Assembly: GCA_018296165.2 (NCBI GenBank)
Contig: JACKQL020000023.1
Location: forward strand, 124,001-188,000
DNA from: Termitomyces sp. T153
Lineage: Eukaryota > Basidiomycota > Agaricomycetes > Agaricales > Lyophyllaceae
Direction: 5' to 3'
DNA: 64,000 bases
Below the pieces are notes generated by a model. The model ran no database searches. It had not been told where the DNA came from and worked only from the letters and a program-made list of their open reading frames with translations. Position numbers and translations under genes: made by a program. Shown here in pieces: positions 24,188 through 36,205 of the stretch. Each line of letters begins with the position of its first letter. The first letter of the stretch is position 1.

Positions 24188-24979
24188 TAATAATGACTGA
24201 CTGATTATCTTCTCTCTTTTTCCTTTCTTTCGGATGTCACCAAGTTTCTATGTCCCTGCTATCAATGAAGTTTTGTGCTCCCTTCATACCCATCTATGCC
24301 TGCACCACGACCGTCTCACATTGAAGAACGCCCGGTGTACGTGGTACATCCTATGTCGATAACTCCCTTGGTGTCCCCATGTGCAAGAATAGACCCCCTT
24401 ACCATCTACCTGGTCTTTATAGTCTTGGAAGACCCCTTTCCCTCGCGCCCAAGATCACCACCATCGGCCACCATTTGCATGACTCATAGATGGCATCATC
24501 TTAACTTTTCTCTCTCAGCCTCTCATACTGTCTACGAACCATCTAGTTCTATACAAAGAAGAAGATTTGTGATTACACATGTGATTATCTCAATGGAATC
24601 ATTTTCACTCTTCTGTAAGTATTGGCAATAGGCGATGCAGAAGTTTGGAATCAGGATAAAACGAGCGATTTTGTCTCACCTCTCTGAGCTGTGAGGATGA
24701 CCGGCCCACCCGCTTGACAGACCTTACATTGTGTACTCTCCTACTTAGATGGGCAAAGATGTTATTCAATTCATATTGCTACAATACTAAGTTCAATGCA
24801 TATATAACAAGAGGCCCAACATAGTAAAGATACGTAAGAGGTACAAGAGCATTCATCTCGCCTCCTATCAGCAGCATAGTTCGTCGCAAAAGTGTCGGAG
24901 CTTCTGTACAGATTACACAAGTCACCTCTATTCTGAAGAAGACAGCAGCGACCCAGAGCAAATGTAAAAGTGAACAGCT
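24188..24979. other. intergenic between two convergent genes
   Basis: Presumed 3' untranslated and spacer sequence. No gene recognised. Confidence 0.5.
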
Positions 24980-25984
24980 CTACTGTTCCTGGCTTGATCC
25001 CGCCTGAAGTACGGTAAAATCCAGCTTCTTCGGCATGATCCTACCCCTCTCCTCTCCATCCTCTTCCTCTTCACTGTCAGACCCGCTGACAGAGACTGAT
25101 CTCCTCTTGGCACCCCGTATTTCCTCTTCCAACATCCTCCCTGGGAGCCGTGTGGTGGGACGCCGGGACTTTCGTGGTGGCATGGGGAAGAGAACTTTCG
25201 GTACACAGTGCGAGTCGGGCGAGTAATCCGGATGCTCGACAGGGAGGCGGGAACGTGCGGAGGGAGAACGCGGGCGATTACGTTCGTGGTCATATAGGGG
25301 GTTCGGGAAAGTACCGCGTACGCCCCGGCTACACAAAAACGCGTCGATAAAATCCAAATCGAATGATAACAGGAGAGATACGTACAAAACGTAAGTAACA
25401 GTGGGCTGCTCTTTGTGTCGAGGAGTATGAGGTGACAAGCTGGGGGTAGGACTAGCACTGTTCCCGACGATGGATGCGGGTGACACGAGGAAGGGGTTGT
25501 TGGGCGAATCACGCATGGGTATACTGCGTTTCGGGCGCCGATATTCAGGAGTCACAGGTGCAACTGCAATGGGCTTGCGATTGGACGGCGGGGGTGACAC
25601 AGGCGCCGAACCAACGCTGCTTGTAGACGTTGCCGGTGCTAGCCGTCGATAGACAAGACCCGAAGGCACCTGCTTGGTCGGGGCTGCAGTAGAGCTAGGC
25701 GCGTCACCATCAGATTTGATGAGCCAAAATGCCTCCTCTTCCGCATCTGCGCTCTTACTCGAGCTGGTACGTTGTTTCTTGTTCTTATGATGTGATTTCT
25801 CTGGTGCTGTCTCGCCGGCGGAACTCTGATCAGGATCAGTGTCTGAATCATCGCCTCTGAGGCTGCGAGTAGCGTGTTTTCGTTTATGGTAGGTTCGAGG
25901 AGGGGTAGGGAGTGATGCCACAGACGCAGAACGCTTCAGAGGCCGTGGAATGGGCGGAAGAGACTCTGGAGAAAAGTCGAGCAT
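24980..25984 (-). CDS. conserved fungal disordered protein of unknown function
   Basis: The start at 25984 gives MLDFSPESLPPIPRP. One 57-nt intron is inferred inside the open frame, with donor gtacgt after TACGTTTT and acceptor gtag. Splicing yields TYVFRGVRGTF and a product near 315 residues. The protein is rich in Ser, Pro, Arg and Lys, with PTPPRTYHKRK, a stretch RDSPNNPFL, LYDHERNRP, LPVEHPDYSPDS, PKVLFPMPPRK, and an acidic run SGSDSEEEEDGEE followed by a lysine pair near the end. The SP/TP sites and basic clusters suggest a nuclear, phosphorylated protein, but this is inference. I do not recognise a named family. It is divergent to the phosphofructokinase gene with 259 bp between starts. 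Confidence 0.75.
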   Translation of the reverse strand: MLDFSPESLPPIPRPLKRSASVASLPTPPRTYHKRKHATRSLRGDDSDTDPDQSSAGETAPEKSHHKNKKQRTSSSKSADAEEEAFWLIKSDGDAPSSTAAPTKQVPSGLVYRRLAPATSTSSVGSAPVSPPPSNRKPIAVAPVTPEYRRPKRSIPMRDSPNNPFLVSPASIVGNSASPTPSLSPHTPRHKEQPTVTYVLYVSLLLSFDLDFIDAFLCSRGVRGTFPNPLYDHERNRPRSPSARSRLPVEHPDYSPDSHCVPKVLFPMPPRKSRRPTTRLPGRMLEEEIRGAKRRSVSVSGSDSEEEEDGEERGRIMPKKLDFTVLQAGSSQEQ

Positions 25985-26243
25985 CGCGATGGCGCGCAAG
26001 CGGTATTTACGTGTTTTTGGAATGTTTAAATGTGTCGCCGGAGTCAGTTGGAAAGCAAATTGCAAAAAGAGAGAGAAATGGTGACGCAAACTAAGAAGTG
26101 GAAGTGAAGAAAAGTGAATGTTCGATATGCCTTGTCGCTGGCCAATGCCCACAAGGAGAACTACAAATACACCAAAATACACGTGACACACGCGTGCAAT
26201 GATGCATTCATTCATCGACACGACTACGACTACGCATCCCAAA
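25985..26243. promoter_or_regulatory. divergent promoter region
   Basis: 259 bp between the ATG of the disordered-protein gene (-) and the ATG of the phosphofructokinase gene (+), so it must hold both promoters. No specific site identified. Confidence 0.5.
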
Positions 26244-29241
26244 ATGAAGATCGCAATCCTCACCTCGGGAGGTGATAGTGCAGGCATGAATGCGGTCATC
26301 CGTACTGTGGTCAAGACAGGCATCCTGAAGTACATTTCTCTACCGTTTCTCGTCCGTAATTGACGCGTCTGGCATGTAGAGGATGTGAGATGTGGGTCGT
26401 ACGTGAGGGATATGAAGGCCTCGTTCGAGGAAACACAGAATATGCTCAAACACATGGGTCTGCCACACTACTGCCGTCCAGGAACGTCTCTATATCTGAA
26501 GATGGAACTTCCAATCTTTTAAGCAACCTCAGATTCGGCGATGGTAATTTGCTAAGGGACGGAGCCTGTGACCAAACAGATGGAAGGACTCTCAGTGGTC
26601 GTTACATTGTGCGGGTGGGCTTTGACGACGTGCGCGGTTGGTTTGCGCAAGTAAGTTTCAAGTTGTTTTGTACTTTCTCGTATGAATTTTCGATATCCTA
26701 GGGAGGTACTCTTATTGGAACGGCACGATCAAAAGCGTTCCGTACCTATGAGGGTCGATTAACTGCTGCCTACAATCTCATTAAAGAAGGAATCGATGCA
26801 TTGGTTGTTTGCGGAGGAGATGGGTCTCTAACAGGTGCCGATATCTTTAGAGCCGAATGGCCTTCCCTCGTCGCAGAGCTTCGCGCACAATGTGCGTCTA
26901 TTCAGTCACATTTGGCTACAACTCGCTCATGACTGACTGCAGACATCTGTAGCCAGAATCACCGAAATTCAAGCGGAGGAGCATGCACACCTTAAGATTG
27001 TCGGCCTTGTTGGATCCATTGACAATGATATGTCGATGACAGACATGACTATTGGGGCTCCAACAGCTTTGCACCGTATTTGCGAAGCGATGGACAACAT
27101 CAACTCAACAGCCATCAGTCACTCTCGCGCTTTCGTTCTTGAAGTCATGGGTAGGCACTGCGGGTGGTTGGCACTTCTTGCTGGTGTCGCGTGAGCCTTT
27201 TTTTACCTTGCCCTTCAGGAAAGATTGCAAGTTCACCATAAATAAAACAGCGGTGGCGCAGACTTTATATTCATCCCTGAACGACCTCCGAAAAATATGC
27301 CCTGGGAAGACGAGATGTGTACTGCCATTCAACACGTAAGCATCTATCACGCTTCAAAAGTGACATCAGATTAATTCCTAGGTCAGCATCGCGAAATTGG
27401 CAAGCGCAAGACGATCGTGATTGTTGCAGAGGGCGCTATTGATATTGAACTCAACCCCATCAAGGCAGAACATGTCAAGGAAATCCTCACAACGCGCCTT
27501 GGACTTGACACGCGAGTAACAACTTTGGGTCATACGCAAAGAGGTGGGCGACCATGTGCCTGGGATCGTATTCTGGTAATTGTTGAGAATGATTCAATGC
27601 GATCTGACACTTATTCTATTCTTAGCCCACACTTCAAGGTGTAGAAGCGGTAAAAGCTTTATTAGAGGCTACACCCGAGACTCCGTCATACATGATTGGT
27701 ATCCAGGAGAATAAAATCATACGAGTTCCCCTCATGGAAGCTGTTCAGATGGTATTTGGTTTCTACCTTAGCTTTTAGCGACGACATTGATCCCTCTTCA
27801 AGACAAGAGCTGTTGCACAAGCCGTAAGTGACCGGGATTTTGAGAAGGCTATGTCTTTGAGGGACCCTGAGTTCGTTGAGAGCTTGGATGGTTTCACGGC
27901 AACTTCAGTCCTAGTGAAGGAGCCTGCTCTCCCTAAAGAAAAGGTGAGCATATGATATACTGTACATTTGTTGTCATCTCATCCTCAAGTAACCTTAGCG
28001 TCTCCGTGTCGCCATTATGCAGTAAGCGAATGGTATCAATGGATTTCAGTTCTGATGTCATCGTAGCATGGGTGCGCCAGCTGGTGGTATGAATGCAGCA
28101 ACTCGCACTGCTGTCCGTTATTGTCTTCAGCAAGGCCATACTCCACTAGCGATTCAAAACGGATTTCCTGGCCTTCTTGACGACACCGTCATTGAATTGT
28201 CGTGGCTTGGTGTCGATTCCTGGATGGCTCGGGGAGGTTCAGAGCTTGGCACTAACAGGACTCTACCATCGATTGATCTCGGTGCTGTTGCGTCAGCTTT
28301 CCAGAAGTTCAGCTTTGATGCTCTGATGATGATCGGTGGGTTTGAGGCTTTTCACGCCTTGCTCATTCTGGAGGAAGGCAGGAAGCATTACCCTGCATTC
28401 CATATCCCAATGGTCCACTTACCTGCAACAATCAGTAACAATGTACCCGTGACCGAGTTCAGTCTCGGCAGTGACACGAGTCTGAATGCATTGGTTGACG
28501 CCTGCGACGCCATCAAACAGAGTGCTAGCGCGTCCAGAAATCGTGTCTTTGTTGTCGAGACACAGGGAGGGAAGTGTGGTTACATTGCTACAATGGGAGC
28601 TTTGGCAGTGAGTGAAGAACCTGCCTTTCTTCAAAGCTGATCGATGTCGCAGACTGGAGCTTCCCTTGTCTACACTCCTGAAACTGGCATCACTCTAGAT
28701 ATGTTACGGAAAGACGTCAAGTTCCTCAAAACAAGGTACAACTTTGACGAAAAGGGCAAGAGTGAAGGGCGTCTCGTTATTCGGTATGTTAGGACCATTT
28801 CAGGACTGTTACATCTGCTCATGTCTGCTTTGTTTCAGAAACGAGGTCGCTTCGTCGGTCTATACAACCGAGGTGCTTACTAACATGTTCAAGGAAGAGG
28901 GCGCTTCCTTATTTGATGCTCGTTCTGCATCGCTCGGACACACCCTGCAAGGCGGTGTTCCCTCGCCAATGGATAGGGCGCGTGCTGTGCGGTTGTCACT
29001 TAAGTGTATGGTATTTATTGAGCGGCATCACGCTCTGCTCCAAGCCCAGCCTGTGAAAACGAAAAAAGCACCCGATGACAGTGCAGCTGTTATCACAATT
29101 CAGTCCAGCTCTATCAAATGGGTCCCAGTGCAGGAGATGGTGAAGCATGCTGACATGAAGAATAGAAGAGGAAAAGAATCGTGGTGGCAGGGTGTAACAG
29201 AAATTGTAGAGGCATTGGTGGGCCGTCCATCACTGAAGTAA
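26244..29241 (+). CDS. ATP-dependent 6-phosphofructokinase, fungal two-domain subunit
   Basis: Phosphorylates fructose 6-phosphate to the 1,6-bisphosphate, the committed step of glycolysis, in the cytosol. The ATG at 26244 gives [18 protein letters not shown], with the first ATP-site glycines at residues 9-10. About eleven introns of 50-65 nt are removed; exon 1 is 26244-26329. The N-terminal half has [11 protein letters not shown], the catalytic [15 protein letters not shown], and [13 protein letters not shown]. The C-terminal half, the duplicated allosteric domain, has [35 protein letters not shown] and [13 protein letters not shown]. It ends at TAA 29241 after RPSLK. Estimated length is near 800 residues. 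It lacks the extra N-terminal domain of yeast subunits, as is usual in basidiomycetes. Probably functional. Confidence 0.93.
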
Positions 29242-29628
29242 ATTCTCAAGTTATTTGAACTTACAAACGCGTATGACACGTACGTATGCGTGACGTCGTA
29301 ATATTTACACGTATACGTGTAATATTTGATCGCCTCTCTGAAAAGCATTCTCTTAATTCAATGTTTGAGTGGCATTGTACGCGTTCTGCAGAAATATTGG
29401 GATCTTATCACTGACGGGGTTCTACTTATTCATCCATAAACTTTCATCTCGTTGGAATAACAGACATCCCTAATGGGCTCAAACGTTAAACTTTCACGCC
29501 CTTATTCCAATCATAGGTTACCAATAAATCCTGAACTCATGCACATTGATGGCGGAATTCAATAGTCAACTTAGAAAGAAAGAGGGAGTATTAGAAATTA
29601 TTGAAATACGGATCATATTACAATGCAA
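29242..29628. other. intergenic between convergent phosphofructokinase and uS4m genes
   Basis: Presumed 3' untranslated sequence. It includes a small palindromic stretch of tacgtg/cacgta near 29275-29320. No gene. Confidence 0.5.
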
Positions 29629-30873
29629 TTAGAGTCTACCGCTCTTCAAAAGCATGTCCTTCCTCAGCTGCCTCCTCCCTTCGTCCACGCTCTCCATCTG
29701 TGCCAACGCCCGGTCCTCCGGCATCCTCGCAAGCTGTGTCTTCGTGCGCGTACGCGGACGACGCTTCACATACCATTCCCAAGCAAAACGCACGACTTCA
29801 CCATCCGCATCGTACGGCGTCGGAATCTCAGAGTACCCTGGACGCGCGGTCGGATGCCGTACGTATATTGCGGAGCATGTCGCAAAGTTTGGTTCAATGT
29901 ATGCGGGGATGAATAGCCATGGTGAGGCAAAGTGGGGGAGGTAGAAAGGTGTGAGGTTGTATTGGGGTTTGAAGTTGTCCTCGGTGGTAGAAGGTTCTGC
30001 TTCCTCTTCCTTGCCGAGGGCTTGGTTGATTATAGCTGCTTCAGCAGGAGTGGGAGCGGCTGCGTCTACGGATACAGTCTCTTTTGCTCTTTTGACTTCT
30101 GCTTTTGCACGTTTGGCGTCTGCTTTTTCACGTTTGGCGTCGGCGTCCTTGACATGTTGCACGTAGTTGTTGACGTCGTACCAGTTGGGTCCGCTTGGCG
30201 GCTTGAAAAAGCGAATTGCGTTGGGATCTACAGATACCATGTCTCCCGGTGCCAGACGTGTGTTTGCGTTTTGGTGCTACGAACGTGAGTCAAATTAAAC
30301 GAGGAAGATTGAACGAAATACGGACCTTTCTCCCGTTGAGCTTTACATTGCCGTGGATGATCAGCCTTCGGGCCTCATAGACGCTGTGAACGAAACAGCA
30401 GCGGAAAAGAAAAATGTCGATTCTTCTCTCGACCTCGGAAAACATCAAGCTTCCGACGGGTGCCATACCCTTTGCAGCCTCCTCCTCGGCAAGCTCCTTC
30501 TCCTTCTTTTTCCTGAGCGCAAACTCTTGCAAGGACGCCTTGTCGTCGCCGAGGAGGACTTTGCGTTTCGGCCGGACATCGGGAAGGGTTTCCGGGAGGA
30601 ACCAGCGCTTGAACACTTTTTCTTTGATAAAGTCGCCGTGGTACGCGCGCACAACGGCCTTGGATCTCCAGCGTTGCTGGAAGAGAGTCAAATTGGAAAA
30701 CTGTTTGTATGTGATGTCAGTCTTTCTGGGCCCTTCAGTTCGGAGGTAGAGGTTGTAAAGGTTTTTGGGCGTCCAGCTCTGTGTATTGATTAGCTTGTAT
30801 GAAGAAAAATGAAAGAAAGATGAACCATTCTGGGCAACGCCCGCTTGATGCTGAAGATGCCTTTGTCACGCAT
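29629..30873 (-). CDS. NAM9: mitochondrial ribosomal protein uS4m (Nam9-like)
   Basis: A small-subunit mitoribosomal protein that binds 16S-like rRNA through an S4 domain. The ATG at 30873 gives [16 protein letters not shown]. After a short intron the frame continues [19 protein letters not shown] and [14 protein letters not shown]. The S4 RNA-binding motif is [22 protein letters not shown] followed by [13 protein letters not shown] second intron joins this to [18 protein letters not shown]. The C-terminal extension contains a Lys/Ala/Glu coiled-coil-like stretch and a conserved block ending near 29629. Near 380 residues. The gene symbol is given by family resemblance to yeast Nam9. It is divergent to VPS29 with only 88 bp between starts. 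Confidence 0.88.
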
Positions 30874-30961
30874 GGCTGGGGAGAGACGCCAACGCGATGA
30901 ATTCAGAAATTTCGAAGTGTGAGAGCTGATTCAAACTCCGCCGTGTCTGTCCTCCCGCGTC
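30874..30961. promoter_or_regulatory. very short bidirectional promoter uS4m/VPS29
   Basis: Only 88 bp separate the two start codons, so both core promoters and 5' leaders must fit here or extend into coding sequence. No canonical TATA box seen. Confidence 0.6.
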
Positions 30962-31778
30962 ATGGTCCTCGTCCTTGTTATTGGCGACCTCCACATCCCC
31001 CACCGCATCCATGACCTCCCCGCAAAGTTCAAGAAGCTTCTAGTTCCTGGAAAGATACAACAGATCCTCTGTACTGGAAATGTTTGTGATAAGGAGACGT
31101 ATGAGTACCTCAAGACTATCTCGCCTGATGTCCATGTAGTTCGGGGTGACTACGACGAGGTACGTGCTACGTATCGTGCTCTGCCAGAGGTTTACATTGA
31201 TGGTGCGGTATAGAGTGCTTTGCCGTTGTCGATTACAGTGGTACATTCACCAATCAAGATCGGCGTTATACATGGTCACCAGTGTATACCCACTGGCGAC
31301 ATCGACTCGCTCAGCTCGATAGCCCGACAGATGGACGTTGATGTACTCGTTTCTGGGCACACACATACGTGCGTTTGTCATATGTCCCTACCAACTCCGC
31401 GGTCATGCTGATATATACCGCAGATTCCAGGCAGTCGAAGTCGACAACAAGTTCTTTGTTAATCCCGGGTCTGCTACTGGCGCCTGGACAGGCGCACACA
31501 ACGGGTGTTGTCCTCCTTTTTCCGACGTCCATTTTACATGCTCTTAACAATCATACCGCTGTAACAGAGACCCGACCCCCTCATTCGCGCTCATGGACAT
31601 CCAGGGCCCAGTTATAGTGACGTATGTCTACCAGCTGATTGAGGGTGAAGTCCGCGTTGAGAAGATCGAGTGGCGGAAAGAGCCTGAGACGGTACCTGGA
31701 GCGCCAAGAAGCACGGTCATGCCTCAGAATATACCGAGTCCAACGCCGGGGAGCCCGCAGAGCGGGTCGGTTTGGTGA
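30962..31778 (+). CDS. VPS29: retromer subunit VPS29
   Basis: A metallophosphoesterase-fold subunit of the retromer coat, which recycles cargo from endosomes to the trans-Golgi. Exons 30962-31159, 31214-31368, 31424-31504 and 31568-31778 total 645 nt, i.e. 214 residues, all in phase. The reading begins [15 protein letters not shown], then [68 protein letters not shown] and VTYVYQLI, the full family pattern. It is slightly longer than the animal protein because of a Pro/Ser-rich C-terminal tail. Probably functional. Confidence 0.94.
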
Positions 31779-32075
31779 TCCAAGTCTGGGTTGCGTGTTT
31801 GTGGAGGGTCGTTCGCTGTTGTTAGCAAGAACCATAGGGAATTGTATCGAGCTGGACAATTCTACCAGTATACCTATGTCATTCTTGGTATGTTTTCAAG
31901 AATATTATATATATCTAGCCTCTACAGAAAGTCTGTATGCTGGCACTAGATGACACTCTTCATCACTTTTAGTCTCGTGCCCATCGTTTCCATTTCCTAC
32001 TGAAGTCTCCTTTGCACCACCAGTCAACTCCACAACAAGCTGGCTGCCTCCAGTTGCACCATGACTAGTGCAAGA
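31779..32075. other. intergenic, VPS29 3' flank
   Basis: No gene seen. The next feature begins where similarity to the C9-methyltransferase first exon starts. Confidence 0.5.
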
Positions 32076-32079
32076 CTGC

Positions 32080-33019
32080 CAGTTGTGTGAACGACGAACC
32101 ACGCCGCCATCAAGAACGCGCCCGAGGTGTGCACCGACCGGACCGTCGGACATTCCCTCGAGACTCCAGGACAACGAGCTCGCTATAGTCTGTGAGAAGC
32201 TCAATCTGAAGTCTACGGAGAGGTTTGTGAGGGGTTCCATAAACTTCCTCTTCCTTCGATACTGCTCTTCTAGGTTCCTCGATATCGGCTGCGGATGGGG
32301 CACCCTCGCTACCTACGCCGCCAAGAACTATGACTATGACTGCGACACTGGATGCATGCTCTCTATTAACCAGACCGTGTTTGGTACGGAGCGTATCCAG
32401 AAGAACGGCGTCTTGGCCGACAAGGCGAGATTACCGCGACCTTCCGGTTGGCAAGGGCGCATACATCAAGATCGTTTCGCTCGAGATGGCAGAGGTCGGT
32501 GTGTACTTTATCTTATCGCTCGGCCTGACGTTGACGTATGAGTAGCACGTCTGTATCCGCCGCTACTCCCAAGTCATACGACTCGTCCCCCATGGCAGTT
32601 CGAGGACCTCATCTGGTCTCTTCATAAACAAGCACATTTTTACCGATGCTGACGTTTCCTACGACTGACTGGGTCATCAACAAGGTCCATTCATCACGTA
32701 TCTCTATTCCCGACTATTTATAATGACACCCACTTCAGCTCGAAGGTACCGGCTTTGAAATGAAAAACGTTGACGTCCCGCACACTACTCCGCTACCATC
32801 TACCAGTGGTACAAAAATTGGGTGTCCAACAAGGAAAATGTCCTTGCCAAGTACGGCGAGAGGTGGTATAGGGTCGCGTACTCGGTCATTACTGATCGCC
32901 AGGGTGGCGCGTCGGTTTTCCAGATTACGATGCATAAAAATTTGAATGCGTTTCATAGAATTGAGGGTGTGCCGAAGCATGCGAGTATTCGTGTTAGACC
33001 GGAGAAGGAGCCTCTGTGA
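32080..33019 (+). pseudogene. truncated duplicate of the sphingolipid C9-methyltransferase gene
   Basis: The sequence matches the intact gene at 39006-40704 in inverted orientation. About 30 bases of exon 1 (reading RTTNHAAIKNAP) are joined directly to exon 3 (VCTD...), so roughly 600 bp were lost. Later pieces include LQDNELAIVCEKLNL, FLDIGCGWGTLATYAAKNY, TERIQKNGV, SLEMAE, VINK, LEGTGFEMKNV and a C-terminus ending RPEKEPL at 33019. Introns of the parent are still present. Short deletions shift the frame before IPS and after KARL, and a TGA follows the SYD codons. Similarity to the parental 3' flank continues to about 33190. A DNA-level duplicate, not a processed copy. Confidence 0.85.
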
Positions 33020-33855
33020 GTAATTTGCTCATTTGAGAAAGGGTTGAGCTGATTTTTTTTACTCAAGTTGGTTGAATGATTTGAATTAGTAGTATCCATG
33101 CTATGTTTAATCCAGGACCTATGCCGACTACATATGAGGCGTTCGTTGATTTGGTTCAATGTCCGACGGAGCTCACGGAAACGCAAGTACTGTCGGTGAA
33201 ACGAGATCTCGGATGACTTTGGCTTCCATCAATATTTCACAGATCCCTTGGAAAATGAAAACATCATATCTCTAGGATACAAAGTATGAGTATGCCAAGT
33301 TTTGTATTCTTTCTTGTTGAAGGAAGGATGCTATAGACATCCCAATGGAAGGGTCGTTTTGAACGGTGAAAATGAAACGGGACGGGTCCGTGACACTGCC
33401 AAACTTGAGCACTCCGCGTCACGATTTGCAAAGAAGTCCAAGGATGCCGAGCTGAGTTTAAATATTTGTCATGCCAATTTGTTCCTGTGTTGCCTTTCCT
33501 CCGAGTCTCTCTTATATGCATTATGTATGTTCAAATCAAGCTAGATCAGTAGAACCATGTACTTTTACTTACATGATAACCTTTACTTACATGATAACCT
33601 TTACTTACATGATAACCTTTACTTACATGATAACCTTGGGAAAAATTGGGCCTATATTCTTCTCATGAAAGTACAGTACACTCTCTTATGATGCATAGCA
33701 TCCGTTCTGTCCCCAAAGCCATGCATTATGAGATTTATGCAAGACCATTTATGTCATGTAGTATGACATATGTGACAAATGATATCACCATATTTCAACA
33801 TTGACAATCTCTGGTGCAGTAAAAAAAACTATCTAACCTAGTCTGAGCAGCAGAA
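33020..33855. other. duplicated 3' flank then intergenic sequence
   Basis: 33020-33190 matches the reverse complement of about 38820-39005, the 3' flank of the intact methyltransferase. The rest shows no gene. A tandem repeat lies inside. Confidence 0.6.
33563..33637. repeat. 18-bp tandem repeat, 4 units
   Basis: The unit ctttacttacatgataac occurs four times in a row with essentially no differences. Confidence 0.9.
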
Positions 33856-33859
33856 TGGA

Positions 33860-35640
33860 TCGGTTTGGACTTCAATCGAGTCTGGAACCTGCACAGCTGG
33901 TGAGGGAGTCCAAGAGAAAGTCAACATCAGCATATTTCAGAGATTGCCACTCAAGCTTCTCAGTAAGTGCAAGAAGTTCTGCAATTGAGCAATCACTGTG
34001 GTCCACTTCCTCTTCCTCATCAGATTCTTCTATTTCTAAGACTTCTCCCCTCTGCTCTGCCATCTCACATTGAACAGTGGCAATGATCTCAGCATCACCA
34101 CCATCAAACCTGTGCACCAAATCCAAATCTTCCCTCTCCTCCATGGGATCCAACAGATCCTCAAGACTTGTAACTTGTCCAAACACCCACTTGGACTTAA
34201 CTAACTCATTGACAGAGTTGATCAGCTTGGCTTTGACAGCACCCAGCTGTGGATTATGTGTGTGCCATGGAGGGAGTTTGATGGTGAGTTTGGGAAGACA
34301 ACTGGCTGATGCAAGCTGATCAATGGATTCCTATGCCTTTGCAATGTCACCTTTGGCATTTATAACAGCTTTTAAAGCAGGTTGCCAATCTTTATCATTG
34401 TAATTGTCCCTGAGATGTTTTTGAAGATGGTTTTCAGCCTCAGGAAGTTACATATTGGAAGTGGCAAAATCTCAAATAATATTCCATGCCTCTTGGTTGG
34501 CATAAGGGCTATCTGAATCAGTATTGGACACACTACAAATTTGTACTTAGCATAATAAATTTGAGACACCAGAACAAGGACTTACATACATTGAATCTGT
34601 ATATGTTTCCAGCAGTTGCTGATTGTTTCTGCATCAATTGTATTCCATGCTTGCTGAGCCATCACCATGGCTTCAAGAAGGTTGATCTTGTAGCTTTTCA
34701 TGTTCACCTGCTTCATCAAGCTCAATAGCATGCCTACAGAAAGCCTGCTGGTAATGTGCCTTGAAGCATTGAATGATTTCTGCATCCAGTGGCTGAACAA
34801 GTGATGTTATGTCCAGCTCAAAGAATTTGATCTAGATATTATGTGGCTGGTATTCAATGTTGTAGTTGTCAATAAGAGGAAGGATATGATGGTTCTCATT
34901 CCTCATCCTAATATCAAGTACTTTGATCCACCTCTGGTCAATATAAAATGTACTTCTCAAAGAACTCTGCAGTCATTGATGCCTTCTTATTGTTACAATA
35001 ATGGAAGCCTTGTTGAACAGGTGTAATTTTCCCAAAGCAATGAGGCTGCTTCAATTTCCTGATGTATAAGGGTGGAAGCTTTTCACTCCCATCAGCATTG
35101 CATCCAAATACAATAGTGATGTGGAACTTCTCCTTCTTCTGACCACTTATCTGTTTTGTTGCAAGGCCATGATTAGGTGGTGCCTTAGATAAGTGTCAGA
35201 TAAGGTTTGTGATCAAAGTGACAGCCTTAAACTTATATAGCAAAGAGATTGGTTTCATCGATATTAAATCAATCTTTCACCTTATATGCATCAGTGATCT
35301 TCTTCATGCATTGCTTCAACTGCCTCCAGATCTACTGTATCAGCCTCTCCATGCCACCAATGTTCCTTGATCCTATAAGCACAGCAAAAGGAAGGGATTC
35401 AACCATCACCCATTACATGCTCATTATCCAGCACATCAAAATCTTTTTCAAAATGCTTCTGCTTCTCCTTCAACATTGGGCTGTCAACTGTCCCTTGCTT
35501 CTCCTTCATGTGCTTGACCCAGAGGAACAATGCTTGCTCTACATCAGGTCTTGTAACAACACATGGGCACTTTGAAGACAATGCATTGGGATTGGCAAAG
35601 ACAGTCAACCAGTCATATAGTGTCAGATTGTCAAGCATTT
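33860..35640 (-). mobile_element. decayed pogo-type (CENP-B-like) DNA transposon
   Basis: Minus-strand pieces occur in order. Near 35560-35480 an HTH_Tnp_Tc5/CENP-B DNA-binding block reads DVEQALFLWVKHMKEK. Then come KEHWWHGEADTVDL near 35350, the first catalytic region NIDETNLFA near 35250, GLATKQISGQKKEKF near 35160, GCNADGSEKLPPLYI near 35090, and the DN region LIDNYNIEYQPHN near 34870. The third acidic region LDAEIIQCFKAHYQ lies near 34780, and an acidic C-terminal tail (EIEESDEEEEVDHSDCS) near 34040. Stops and frame changes are frequent. Family activity is DDE cut-and-paste at TA sites; this copy is dead. Terminal repeats were not found. Confidence 0.82.
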
Positions 35641-36205
35641 TGTTTGATGGGGCTCAAGATTTATGGACATAGGTCTGAGGCTTTCCATGAGGTTTATGGT
35701 GTGGAGGAGATTTGGCCATTCTAGATGGCCCTGAGTGTTAATTTTGGTCACTTAATTCAGTTGTTTTCTCATTTTCATTCCAAATTGTGGCTGAACTATG
35801 ATCAGGACTCATCTAAATGTATGATTTCTCTGAGGCAACCCTTATCATCCCTAAAAACATCTCTGTCATGTTGCATATTTCTGTAAGGGTACTGGTCTTT
35901 GGACTGTCCCACCCTTGCCCACCCTTGCCTCACTTAGTTTGTGAGGATTGATACCTCTATATAGCCAACCTCCAGACCACCTAGCCCCTTCTTACTCCCT
36001 CACCATCTTGGCTTCCATGCCCAATGGGTATATTGTACCTGGCACATGGTATAGTCAATCATTGATCCTTCTACTACCAGACCTGATTATTCAGTAGTTC
36101 ATAGTCATCAGCCTCCACTTTGTCATATAGACTGCAGTCAGCAGCCTCTAGCTTAGTCACAAGTACTTAGTCATCTAATAGCCTTGTAGTATTTAGGTGG
36201 ATCTG
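35641..36205. other. CG-poor spacer between pogo and hAT relics
   Basis: No coding signal recognised. Confidence 0.4.

Noticed and set aside
24928..25512. Alternative minus-strand frame over the disordered-protein gene
   Set aside because: It corresponds to splicing one base out of phase; the other frame has the coherent acidic and basic motifs.
29270..29325. Palindromic tacgtg stretches as a terminator or regulatory site
   Set aside because: Short, imperfect, and in the 3' spacer of convergent genes; no support for a function.
33471..33668. Open frame with repeated TFTYMI
   Set aside because: A by-product of the 18-bp tandem repeat.
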